From the NCBI RefSeq assembly GCF_001640805.2, contig NC_066835.1, forward strand, positions 10,792,130 through 10,856,129: a stretch of 64,000 bases of DNA, given 5' to 3'. Source of the DNA: Lates calcarifer. Lineage: Eukaryota > Chordata > Actinopteri > Centropomidae. The notes under the pieces are model-generated. The model was not told where the DNA came from and did no database searches. It was given only the letters and a program-made list of their open reading frames with translations. Both the position numbers and the translations under genes were made by a program. Within the stretch, counting starts at the first letter, position 1, and each line of letters opens with the position of its first letter. Below, in pieces: positions 11,901 to 22,367 of the stretch.

Positions 11901-14900
11901 TTTATTTGCTCTCCTTTCATTCCTGGCAGAAAGAGGATGGCATGGTTGCTGCGGGTAAGTAGGCTTCATCTTCAGCCTTGTCATTTTGTTCTATTCTGGC
12001 CTTGAGTATATTTGCTGTCTGTTCACATGAAGGAAACAGAGGTCACTCTAATCTGTTGCCTGGTTTTAATGAACAACATTCTCAGTCCAGATCCATCAAT
12101 GGTTTTGATCCTTGTAGAATGGTTGTGAACTCGAAACAAATCAAAGGACTCGTCAGCGCTTGGACTCTACTGTACTGTATTGAAAATATGCACTTCAAAG
12201 GCAGGTATACAAACTCCAGTGGTTTCCCTTTAGGTCCATTAAGGGGAATCTTGACTGGGCAGAGCCCTGACCTCTCATCCCCTTGAACATGTTTGAGGTG
12301 AAGGGGAACGCAGACCTTATCACAGAACATCTGCCCCCGACCTCACCAGTGCTCCTGATGCTGAGCTGAGAGCTAATCCGTTCCAGGTTTAAGGTGGCCG
12401 AAAATTGCTCAACAGCTGCATAAATCTAGCATGTCTGATTATAAGACTAATGCAGGTCTTGTATTGAGTCATGTGCCTGAACTGGCCCAGTCATACTGTT
12501 TTGATACTGGGCACTGAAACTGGTCAAAGCTAGCTACAGTGCAGCTAAGCCAGAGCTGATTGCTCATCCAAATCAGCCCAAACTGCACCCCAAAACAATG
12601 GTCAACAGGTGTTCCACTGTATATAATGTGACCATTATCTTACATCGTAATCCCATAACATACACTGGACTTCTGTAACGTTATTGTATAGAAATTTTGC
12701 GTGACGTTAACCGGTCCGGATGAGAAACCTCTTTAACAGTCCTGATTGTGATATTCAAATTGAAGCTCAATTTGGGCTGACAGGTTCTTGCGTTCACCAG
12801 TGATAGAACACTGATAAGGCCATGAGCTGTACTGGATCTAGCCTCAGGGCCTTCAGTGGCAGGTAAGCTGGGCTCAGTGCACCACTAGCGGGGCCGGTGA
12901 GAGGCTTCTTTCTCTTTGTAGCCATGTTTGTTGGTTTGGATTGCCACCTTCATCACTACTGTCTTCTTCTATTGAGTTGAGACCTGTTATTCCCTGCTAA
13001 TGGAGATTGCTGATGCCCTTTGAGTTTACACTCATCAGTCATTCACCTATCATTCAAGCGGGCATCACAGGCCCATCCATGCCTACATGGCTGCCCTAGA
13101 ACCTACTGTAGCCACACTTGGCAGCCATATATTAGGCAGAGTAGGCATACATGCAGTTATTCTGGTGCTGGAACATCAACAAGTGCACCCACACTGTGCT
13201 GCAGCCACCCTGACTCGGCTGGTTACTGGCTACAGAATTAGATGATGAATGATGCAAGTAAACATCTCTGTAGGTCTATACGGAGAAATGTGTTATGGGT
13301 AAACGTAGGTCTTGCACAGGAATAACATATATGTCACTGCACATCAACATGCTGATGTTGATCCAACTTTCTGGTTTGAGGTGGTCTCAAAACCGAAAAG
13401 GAAAAATGCATTCATGCTCCTTGCGTAACAAAGGAACAGCCACAGAAAAGTACCCGAGAGACACCTGCAGCTTGTTCCAGAGTTACCCGACAAAGCTTGC
13501 ACATTTTTTTCAAACATTTTGGGGATATTTTTTTTTTGGTTGGAAAAATAATTTTCCTCTTTTGTTGGGTAGTGTTGGTAACATCAGCACTGAGCTGTTT
13601 TGACACAGGAGGCCAAGCCTGTTATGCCTTGCCAGGATTTTTTTCTTGCAGAGTAAGTGTTACTATACCATAATTTCTCTACCTGAAGACTATTGCACAG
13701 CAACATCAAAGATACAGAAGATTTCATCCAGTGTTTGTTTCAAAGATATCACTTCTGTGTTAATGTAAGTAAAGCAAAATTTGAACTGAAGCGTTCAGTG
13801 CTGTACCAGTTTAGACCATGCATTCGCAGTAGTCGGATATCTGATGTCAAAATGTAAACTGGAGAGTTGAACCCTTCTGACTGCAGTTACAGTACAGCAG
13901 TCGTCATTTATTACCTCCCTCACACCTCTTTACTTGTCAGATGCATAGGCTATGAGATCATCCACAAGGAAGGCTTAAGGGAGATGGTTGTGAAATCGAG
14001 TGCATATTGAGGCACTTCATTTTGCAAACGCAATGCTCCGTTCTCACCAAACCTCATGAAACTGTGTCGTGTCAAGCTTGTGGTGGTACTGGAGAAGATT
14101 AAACACAGGAGAAGATACAGTAGGTTGTAGCTACACATGGAATAGAGACAATTACATCAGGGACAAGGGACATTGTACTGTGATCTAACCAGCAAAGTCA
14201 GTCTGTCTTACAAATGACATATGATATATAAACCCTCTATGTTATAATATTTTCCTTTGCTAACTACCAGTGTTTTGGTTTCTCAGGGCAGGCAGTCAGA
14301 AAACACATTGTGCCGGAATTTAAGGACATTTTACAATATCTGGATTACTTGAAGATTGATGAGCCCATTATTGGTACTTACTCCAAAATTTGGAACAATT
14401 TTAATTTTTTTCCCTGATAATTTGATCCCTGTGTAACTTTTTCTCTGCTTTTATTTCTCAGGCTTGAGCTATTTAGAGGAAGTGCCTGGCACTGACTCGC
14501 GACCAGGCCCCAGATACTCATGCAGGCTGTGTCATCTGGCTGCAAACCTACCAGAAATGGTCCACCACGTGATTGGGCGTAAACACAGGCAGAAATATAT
14601 GGTAAAGCCTTGTGAATGTTTTCAGAAACCTCCAGCTGAACTTTTCAAGTGTTTGTTTTGTTTTTCAAGAAGATGAAACAAAGTGAGAATGCCTTACCTT
14701 GGTGTTTATGTAGGAGGTGAAACGGCCAGACTTGGTAACCTGGGATAAACAATCCATAATAACCCAAGGAGGAAAGATCATACGAGCCAGAGCAGAAATA
14801 ATAGAGAGACAGGATGGTCGAGGAAATCCACTGGTGAGACATACAGATTTCAATAAACAGACATGTTGAATATTGTGCACAAATTTGTTTTAAGGGTGAC

Positions 14901-17555
14901 ATACGTTCTCTGTATTTACTTTATCTTTCAGCCGATGCCGAACAGAGGGGTTCAAGGTGAGTTAAACAATGTGTTAGAGGCAAAGGCTGTTTGTTTTGTC
15001 CTACAATACTAAATTGTTTTAAGATGGACTTTGAAAAATTGTGAACCTTTCCTTATCCAAAGCTCTACTTTTAATCCTGATTTTAAAAAAGCTGCTAATA
15101 CGAGCAATATTAAATGCAGCTGTAAAGGAGCTATTTATAATAAATATGCAAATTAGTTAACTTATTTATCAAGTTATTTTTTTACTCTAACTGTATGTTT
15201 ACTTCTGTTCCATAGTTCCCCCAAGGCAGAGGCAAAATAGGGACCGAAATATTACACAGCGAGACGTGCCCTCGCTCTTACCAGAACTCAATGACTATCA
15301 GGATGAGTACTCTCGCCGAGGGGGGTATCCCCCAGTTTACTCAGATACACCCCTATTCCACCCAGACGAACCGTACATGAACAGAGACAGCCAGGTGTAC
15401 CAACGGGAGGATAGTCTCAGCCGTGACCACATGGAGGAGGAGCTGTACCAGGCTGATCTCAGAGAAAATAATACGTACAGACAGGAACAAAAGGACCCTA
15501 ATTATCGTAGGGAATATGGTGAAGAGCCACAAAGAAAAGCCATGCTCGAGCCAGGTGGTGTCAACAGGTATGATCAGAGGGAGGAGATGCCGATGCCCCA
15601 CAGCCAGACTCAGCACGTAGAATATTACCCAGAGGAGGCTCCTCCTTACAGAAAACCCTACCCAGAGAGAGATGCTCTGAAGGAATTCTACTCTGAGGAA
15701 GTTAGGCGAGGGCGAGTTCGTTCAGCTGACTATCAGCCCTCACAGCCGATCTATGCAGAAGATAAACACCAGTGGTCTCTGGACAGAGAATCTGGCAGAC
15801 ATGACAGTATGAACAGAGCAGGTAGGCAAGGATCGAGTGAACCAGAGGCCAAGAGGAGGAGCTTTCCCACACCTGTGGAGGATGACCGAGCGCATGACCA
15901 TTTGTTTAATATTATCAAAGATTATCAGCACAAACCAAGAGAACCACATCAAGAGCTAGCGGTTTCTAACCCTGGGCCAAGCAGGGCAGGACCCCCTTCC
16001 TCCCAGAGACGAGTGGAAGTTACTAGGACCATGTCTGACATCCCAGAGCCATTCAGGCGCTTTCTGACAGGGGCCACTAATAATGACCGACTGGGTAAAA
16101 GAAAAAGAAAAAGTCGCTTCTCTGATGCCACTGCAGAGGAGGTGGAAATGACAAAGGAGATGTGAGTGATAATGTACCTGGTCGTTTATCTGTAAATGTG
16201 AATCTTTTATCCCGTTTGAGTCATACATTATTTTTCCTGACATGTTTGATTTCTCTAAGGTTCAGTGATGAATATGGACCTCCCGATTTAAAGTTTGGCG
16301 GTCGTCCTAGACCAGTCAGTGTACCACTGAGACCTGACATCCATAGATCCCAACATCCTGACGTCTACACAGAATCACAGGTAGTTCATTGTGAAATTAA
16401 GCTTCTCTGATTGACTAGTAACCTGCCAATATTTTATACTTCTAACAACAGTAAAACATGTACTTACTTACTTAACTAAGTGTTACTGATGCCAAACCTG
16501 TTGCTTGCTTTTTGAGGTCACACATCACACTGAAAGCTACCAAAGAGGAGACTCTGGATCAGAGGGTGTTTTTGACATGCTGGTAAGATCATGAATTACT
16601 ATTTGCAACACACACAGCTATGGCTGTTTGTCATGCAGCCAATCATAGATGGGAGTGGATCTTAACCATTTCTTTTTGTTCACCCTCTAGAAAAGCATTG
16701 AAATTGAGAATGCAGAAGAAGCTGACTTCCTGAAGAACAAACTTTGCAGCCTTCTGAGAGAGTTCAAGGCCAAAAAATCAGAGAAGGCTGTGGTATGTGT
16801 CACCCTACACAGGGCCAGCATTTCATTCTCTGCCTCTTCTGCAAAACAGAAGAAATGAATTAAAGAGGAATGTGTGTTTTTGTTGTAGCAAAATAGCCAA
16901 GTACGAGCAGTCCTCAACAACGACTACAACAGCTTAAAGCCTGACCAGCATCTGTCTCCACGACACCAGTATGAGAGAACACTCAGAGAAGATTCAGACC
17001 TTAGACGACCACAAGACTCCAGTTACAAAGATGATCACAGGGGACGAGGCTGGAAGCAGCACGAGTATATACCTGATAAACGGTTCCAAGAATACCACAG
17101 TCCTGCACGTGGGGAACCCGGTCACTCAAACAGAAGCCGCTATGAAGGTAAAGTGTTGTGCAGGTGAAAGATGATGTGATAAATCTATCTTGTGATGAAC
17201 AATAAGCTGTGTATTCAGGTTTCCTCTGGCAAAAATAATTCAGCATTTTTCTACTTCACTTTCATTTGACAGTTGTTTTCCTGATGTTTTCCTTTCAGAA
17301 TTTTTTGAGTCCTCCAAAATGTCTCGAACACTACATGCCACCCACCCAGATGAGTCAGTACACTATCCTGAAAGGTTTCAAGAACCCATGCACCCTCATG
17401 ACTACAGACCTGCTGCTGAGGAGTATTTTGACTCCCACTCTTCTTCACCTTCCCTACACATGGAACAAGAGACAAGAATGCACAGGGGCCCTCGGTACTC
17501 CAAGAACCTGGACAAAATAACCTCCACCCTCCTGGAGCTTGTGGCAAGGAAATAA
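8961..17555 (+). CDS. uncharacterised nuclear-type protein with two matrin/U1-like C2H2 zinc fingers (13 coding exons)
   Basis: Exons: 8961-9014, 9271-9339, 11930-11954, 14287-14373, 14462-14601, 14714-14833, 14932-14956, 15216-16161, 16260-16380, 16517-16582, 16691-16792, 16889-17147, 17299-17555. All borders are GT..AG, the phases agree throughout and the total is 756 codons plus TAA. Finger 1 is C17-x2-C20-x12-H33-x5-H39 and is split by an intron between CP and VC. Finger 2 is C99-x2-C102-x11-H114-x5-H120 (RYSCRLC, HHVIGRKH) and is followed by EVKRPDLVTWD. The spacing with x5 between histidines is that of matrin/U1-type fingers, which bind RNA or DNA in nuclear proteins. The long exon 8 encodes a charged, disordered region rich in R, E, Y, P and Q, ending PEPFRRFLTG and a basic GKRKRKSRF (about residue 467), a likely nuclear localisation signal. 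A helical segment (ENAEEADFLKNKLCSLLREF) and a leucine-rich C-terminus (ITSTLLELVARK) follow. I do not recognise a named orthologue and assign no specific function. Confidence 0.85.
10860..11290. repeat. teleost-type interspersed repeat, two diverged internal units
   Basis: The segment contains two related blocks. One, near 10950-11040, has CTTTGAGGGAATTCCTTCAA and ACTTGGACTCAAGGAGGAAC, then TTCTGGTGGTAAAAGGTC. The other, near 11080-11175, has GAACGCCTAGGGGGGACTTC and TTGATCTCAAGGATAAACTG, then TTTGGATGGTCATAGG. I know this wording from a dispersed repeat common in fish introns, but I cannot name the family. Boundaries are approximate. Confidence 0.55.
11348..11500. repeat. degenerate interspersed repeat fragment
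   Basis: The pattern TCAGATTTATTCATATATCT, then CCTCAAAGGGCGTCACAG, then a run ending AACAACTCCCATTAATGG and AAGGAAGAACC resembles a fish repeat family. That family reads roughly 'TTTATTTGTATAGC ... CTCAAAGCGCTTTACA ... AAAACTCCC ... GGAAGAAACC'. The copy is heavily diverged; family and limits are uncertain. Confidence 0.45.
11955..14286 (+). other. intron 3 of the zinc-finger gene
   Basis: This 2.3-kb intron holds a possible Tc1-like remnant near 12160-12400. Otherwise it is unremarkable AT-rich sequence with a poly(T) stretch near 13505-13540. No exon or RNA gene was recognised. Confidence 0.5.
12160..12400 (+). mobile_element. weak Tc1-like transposase remnant
   Basis: The plus strand near 12262-12300 reads QSPDLSSP followed by stops, similar to the SPDLNPIEH motif near the catalytic residues of Tc1-type transposases. 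The surrounding wording (CAGAGCCCTGACCTC, CCCGACCTCACCAGTGCTC) also resembles fish DNA-transposon relics. Several stops interrupt every frame. No terminal repeats were found, so this is tentative. Confidence 0.35.
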
Positions 17556-17684
17556 TCATCAGATGTCCATAGATGTTCTGTAAACTAAATATTTGTGTGC
17601 AAACATGATTTGATTTGAATTTCCCTCTTCCTTTTTTTGGTTCTTGAAATGTTTTCAAGTCTGAATGTTTATGTAAACATTAAA
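17556..17684 (+). terminator. 3' UTR of the zinc-finger gene with poly(A) signal
   Basis: A short AT-rich 3' UTR follows the TAA at 17553-17555. ATTAAA at 17679-17684 is the nearest usable poly(A) signal variant. From here to about 17980 I see only AT-rich spacer with an (ATT)n stretch at about 17878-17893. Confidence 0.5.
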
Positions 17685-17984
17685 ACATTTGTCTACTGCA
17701 GCTGTTGTGCCTTTCATGTCTTCAAATTACTGTTTTCATCAGCAACAAGAGTAATATTATTGGCACTGATTTTTTCCTTATTAGTCTTTACCTGTGCTGC
17801 AACTTCAATCAAACTCAGTTTAACTGAACCAAACTACAATGCTGGCATTTGTGAATAATGTGATCCAATGTATAAGAATTATTATTATTATTCTTATAGC
17901 AGCGCTACTGCTGCTACATTCATGCCTTAATATGCCTTTCAGTGTATTTTGTGGATTTATGATGAGCAGTAGGAGACTGACGCT

Positions 17985-18130
17985 GCTGCTTGGGGAACGT
18001 AACATAACGTCATCACGTTCGTGCGTCCAACTCTTTCCGGTTCGAATAGCAGCCATCTTGTTTCCCCTTGCTAGCTAAATAAAATAAATAATACGCTGAG
18101 ACGGACTTCACTTCGAACCCGTAAAACAAA
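17985..18130 (+). promoter_or_regulatory. nfyc: nfyc proximal promoter and non-coding first exon
   Basis: CpG-containing sequence (GGGAACGTAACATAACGTCA, then CACGTTCGTGCG) precedes GCAGCCATCTTG at 18049-18060. That is the reverse complement of a YY1-type element (AAGATGGC) often found at the start of TATA-less genes. The presumed exon ends at 18130 with AAA followed by a strong 5' splice site GTGAGT. No long open frame lies in it, so it would be 5' UTR spliced to the coding exon at 29722. The link to nfyc is inferred from strand, position and the lack of any other gene between. Confidence 0.55.
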
Positions 18131-18241
18131 GTGAGTAAGAAATTAAAATTCGTTTTGTGTATGGAACGTTTACAAGAAAGGAGCCCGTGCTGGGTGGAAG
18201 TAGGGGCAATTAGTTCACTTTTTTTCATTTGCTGTTCTTGA

Positions 18242-18529
18242 CCAATAGACGATTGTTTTGGAAGATGAACATAGGCGCCATTTCCCTCCCCGCTCTCTGA
18301 GGCGCTTATTGGTGGCCCGCTGAAGGGATCACGGGCGGTCAGGAAACTGATGCTTTGTGTCCACCATGTTGGCTCTTGTTTGAGTGATTGTCGGTTGGGC
18401 TGGCCATTTCTACTGGGCCCCGAATGGCGTCAGTTGCAGAACGAACTTAGCCCTAAAAACCTTGATTGGTGGAATCTAGTCCGAGGTTTGATTGGTCTGA
18501 AGGACAGATCCAAACGTTGTCTTTATTGG
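18242..18529. promoter_or_regulatory. nfyc: cluster of five CCAAT boxes just inside nfyc intron 1
   Basis: CCAAT occurs at 18242-18246, and its reverse complement ATTGG at 18308-18312, 18465-18469, 18491-18495 and 18525-18529. The last three are spaced 26 and 34 bp apart, close to the roughly three helical turns common for paired NF-Y sites. The segment also contains ATAGGCGCCATTT, an E2F/YY1-like word. Binding is inferred from the consensus only. Confidence 0.5.
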
Positions 18530-21500
18530 TTAGACTGCTTCTTCCTAGCTTTGGAAAGCTTTGCAAACTTTCATTTGATGGCAGGTCTCGTTGTCCAGTA
18601 GTGATTAAAACTACACACACTGCGGATGGTCACCTGTGCTATAGAACACTCACCAGTGTGCATCTCCTACAAGCTAACATTAACTTCACTAACGTTAGCA
18701 CGAAGTCACAGTCCACCATAACGCTAGCTGCCAGTGCTAAATATATGTGTTTCACGTTGCTGTCATACGTATTAAGCAGACGGTATGTTACAGCGCTAGA
18801 GTCCATCTAAATATTGTAGTTAATTTTATCGACGTTGGATCTGGCTGATAATTAAATATCAGCTACCCGGGATGTTGCGTCGGTTTCATTGTCTCCGGCT
18901 AGCCACTTTGTATCAAACATGCTATTAATGTATAATGTAGCGACCTAATTAAAGTGCGACGCCGTATTAAAGGCTGACGCGTCAAAGACAAAAGTTGCTC
19001 TATTTCCAGTGTAAATGTACTATACTATCTATTTGTATATATTAAGTACATCTTCGTTCTCTTACTGAGGTCAGCATTAGCAGGACCCCTGTTCTTGATA
19101 AAACTTAATGTAGATATCGTGTAACGCTTAAATAATTAAAGATAACTTTAAATTCAGCCCTGTCAGACAGAAAAAAGACAGAACCCAATAAGAAGCTGCA
19201 CTTGTGTTAAGCTGGATTAGAAAACAAAATTTTGTCCTTCAGGAACTTGCTTCTTTCATATTAAATATGTACTGAAATTGTATTGAAAACAATACATCCT
19301 CTTTGCTATATCCCTAGTGAACATAAAAGTTTCAAAGATGCAGTGGAATTTCCTATTTGTTGTTGGCAGTGGAGACAGATTCTGTGTGCAGTTTACAGTG
19401 TTACAAGCTTCACCACAGCTTGATTTATTTTATTAATTTAGAGGAGCTATATTATTGTTCTGCATTTACATCATTGTTCTCTGTGCACCTTTAATGTGAC
19501 AGTTATGTTATATTTGAAATGACTGGATTAGGTCCATTCATTTCTTAGGGAACTTAATCTGAGTAAATTGTGTGCAAGTCAGACAGCTAACCATTTTGTT
19601 ATGCAGGTGTGCATGTAGTTTTGCACATTTGTGGATGAATGCATGGCTTGGCCTGCCTACCCGGAGAGTGCTGAGTATTTATCAAACCTATAGTCTAGCT
19701 GGTGGGTGTTTATCTCTAAACAGCACCAGTGAGAGCAAACATGCCCCTGCTACGGGCAGCGCAGGTCATGGGAAGGTCTCATTTGTATGGTGACCTTGCC
19801 AGGTGTCATTACTGAAGCATTTTGGGTAGCCAGTGTGCACCTACAGAGAGAACTACTCCGGCGATGGCAGCCATACTGGAGAGATTAATCTTTGTGCAGC
19901 TCCGCTCTAATCATTAACTGGATGGCTGTAGTACCTGCTCTAGTCCCCATGCTCCTCACTAAAATAGAAAAGGGAACATTTAGCTTTGTTTCTCTTGAGT
20001 CTCTATCTTGTTCTGTCGCCCTCTCTCCACTTGTTCTACCCCTCCCATCCTGTAACAACTCTCCTCTCTGTCCTTCTCCATCCTTCCGGTTCCCCTCCCC
20101 CTCTAGGTTTTTCATTGATGGGGCAGGTTTGCTCTCTTTCTCTCCCTCTTAAGCTTGTTGTGTTCCTCACTACAGTCAGGATTTGCAGTAATATGCAGCA
20201 TAATCGCTTCAGGTCATACCACCATCCTTTGCACAACTTATCAGTTAAATGCCACTCCAAACCAAAATTTCATCACCATAACACCTTCAGTTTCCATCCC
20301 CTCTCGACACTTTATCATCTGAGCTTTATGTGTCTTAATGTGGACTTGCTGATGGAGTCAGTGGTGCATTACACACCATGAGTGTTGCACATGAGCAGCA
20401 GGGTTCTGCCTCGGTGTTCCAAAGTAAAGGTTACTGTGTAGAAAGTATGCACGTTAAACCAGCGGTGTGTTAACAAGAAGGACATTGTATGACATTGCTG
20501 ACGTGGTTTTTTTGATGACGTTTCAATTGTGGAAGTTGCTGTAAGCATAGTTTTTGGAGTCAAGACAACAATGTCTTTGTTTACAGACTTTCACCCATAT
20601 CTCTTAAGTCTTGTTTATCCACAAATAGGACGAGAATCAGATGCAGTACCCCCCCCCCCCGTTCTGTGGCTGCTCAGCAGTCAGCTGATTCTTTTCATTT
20701 TGTGCAAAGCTCTGCAAGGATATGTCTAGGACTTATTAGTTTGTAAATTTGATCGACTCCATAATTATGGTTTCATTGTAGTCATGTTGTGTTTGCAGTG
20801 AGTGGAATGAGTTCAAATGAGTCATGAGAATTTGTTGAATAAAGTCCAATTCAACTAATTCATATTCTAAATGAATAATGAGTGACCATGCATGTAGATA
20901 ATTTTGTTCCCCTCTTAGCATAATATTAAGAGTACAATGAATCTCATTATAACAAGTATCCTGGTTAGAGGCTAGATGTTTGCGGTGTGTACCTGTGGCT
21001 GTGAGCAAGGATGAATGAGAAAGCAAGGACAAAAGTGTATGTGTGTGGATGTGCTTGTATGCCTGTGCACACGTATGAGACAGCGAGTCTGCCTAGTATG
21101 CTTTTGTACTTTAAATCATGTGGATGCAACATGCGGCATCCATTCTGGCACTTCTTTCAGCCAGTGAGGGCCAGCGTGGCTGCCTGCATCACTGCACTAT
21201 CAGCCTATAGCAGCACAGAGGAGGTGGGGCGGAGGGAGACATTTAGTTTGACATTGTAAATAAGCAGAGAGCAGTTGTCAGAGAGCAGCCCGTGGAACCT
21301 TTCTCATCCGTCCAGCAGCAGCGGCAGAGGCAAGGACCGCCTGAGGACAAACCATGCTGAGGCAAGCCACTACGAGCACACCCCCACACACCCCCCGAAG
21401 AGCTTTCCACAACTTTGTTTGCTCTTTTTCACCTATTCTCCTCCCTACTCTCTCTTCCTCTTTTCTTTTCCCTGACCCCTATCCTGCAGCTCAAGGTAAC

Positions 21501-21570
21501 TTAGAGCAGGAAGTTGGCTGTCGGTAAAAGGGGGTTGGGCAGAGGAAAAAGGAGGAGCAGGGGATGTGTC
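18530..21570 (+). other. nfyc: nfyc intron 1, left part
   Basis: This non-coding sequence lies between the two presumed nfyc promoters. It has GCTAAC/GTTAGC words at 18670-18740, pyrimidine-rich tracts near 20000-20150, and a C-run at about 20649-20660. No exon, RNA gene or clear mobile element was recognised. Confidence 0.5.
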
Positions 21571-22367
21571 AGAGCTGATTGGTGTGTGCAGCGTCCAATG
21601 GAATAGGAGGACTCTGTCTTCTCATTGGTTGCAAGTGTGAGACTGAGGTGGGAGCTGGGTGTGAGGCGGGGTTTGAGTATCATGTAGCATGCTAGATTGA
21701 TTACTCTTGAATGTTAAAGGGGAAGGAGGCTAGAGATTTTTGTCTGTGTGTCGGGAGTGCCGCCGTACTGTTTGCCTGCTGTTGCGCTGTTGCCTGCTGC
21801 TGTGCTGGCTCTCTACTCCCTCTCGCCCCCCTCCTTCTGCGCCGGGCCAGGGGTCAGCTCAAAGACAAACCGCACAGGTCACTGGTTAGGGAGAGGGAGA
21901 GGGGTTAGAGGGTGAAAAAGACAGAGAAACACAGAAGGTCAGCGAGTTGAGGGGGACTTGGTCAGAAGGGAAACAGGAGAGACAGGGCTGTATGTTTAGG
22001 CAGGAGGAGGACGCTGGGGGGCTGCTGAAGGAGACAGGGCAATGTGTAAAGGGAGAGTGGGAGAGAGAAGGGGGAGGGGTAGAAGAAGGGGAGGTGTGTG
22101 TGGTGGGGGGGGCTTGCTCTTCTCTGTGTGTCCGGGCTGAGAGCCTTTTTTAAAGCCGTCCAGTGGAGCCAGAGTGTCTTTTGTCTGTTGATACGATCAG
22201 GGGACTGGAGGAAGTGAAGAAGCTTGAGAGAGTTTTTCTGTCAACCTCTGTGCCTCTTCTTCCTGCTGCCGCTGCTGGCTCTCAAGGAGACTTGAACAGG
22301 GCTATCTGTTTCCCTCTATTCTGCTCTGCTCCAACAGGGCAGACCGCTCACCATGAAGGGCACAGGG
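21571..22367 (+). promoter_or_regulatory. nfyc: probable second nfyc promoter with alternative non-coding first exon
   Basis: Three CCAAT boxes lie within 51 bp: ATTGG 21578-21582, CCAAT 21595-21599 and ATTGG 21624-21628. Downstream is a GA-rich leader-like segment that ends at 22367 with GGG followed by a perfect 5' splice site GTAAGT. An ATG at 22353 opens MKGTG. Joined to the exon at 29722 this frame is not that of nfyc and would act as an upstream ORF. Mammalian NF-YC is known to use two promoters, so a second one here is plausible. A 3' splice-like CCAACAG at 22332-22338 means the last 29 bases could instead be an internal exon. Confidence 0.4.

Larger units (their letters stand above)
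9340..11929 (+). other. intron 2 of the zinc-finger gene
   Basis: This 2.6-kb intron lies between finger 1 and the small exon 3. Besides the two repeat fragments annotated separately (10860-11290, 11348-11500) I see no exon or RNA gene. Open frames at 9262-9567 (minus) and 10250-10564 (plus) show no recognisable similarity. Confidence 0.5.
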
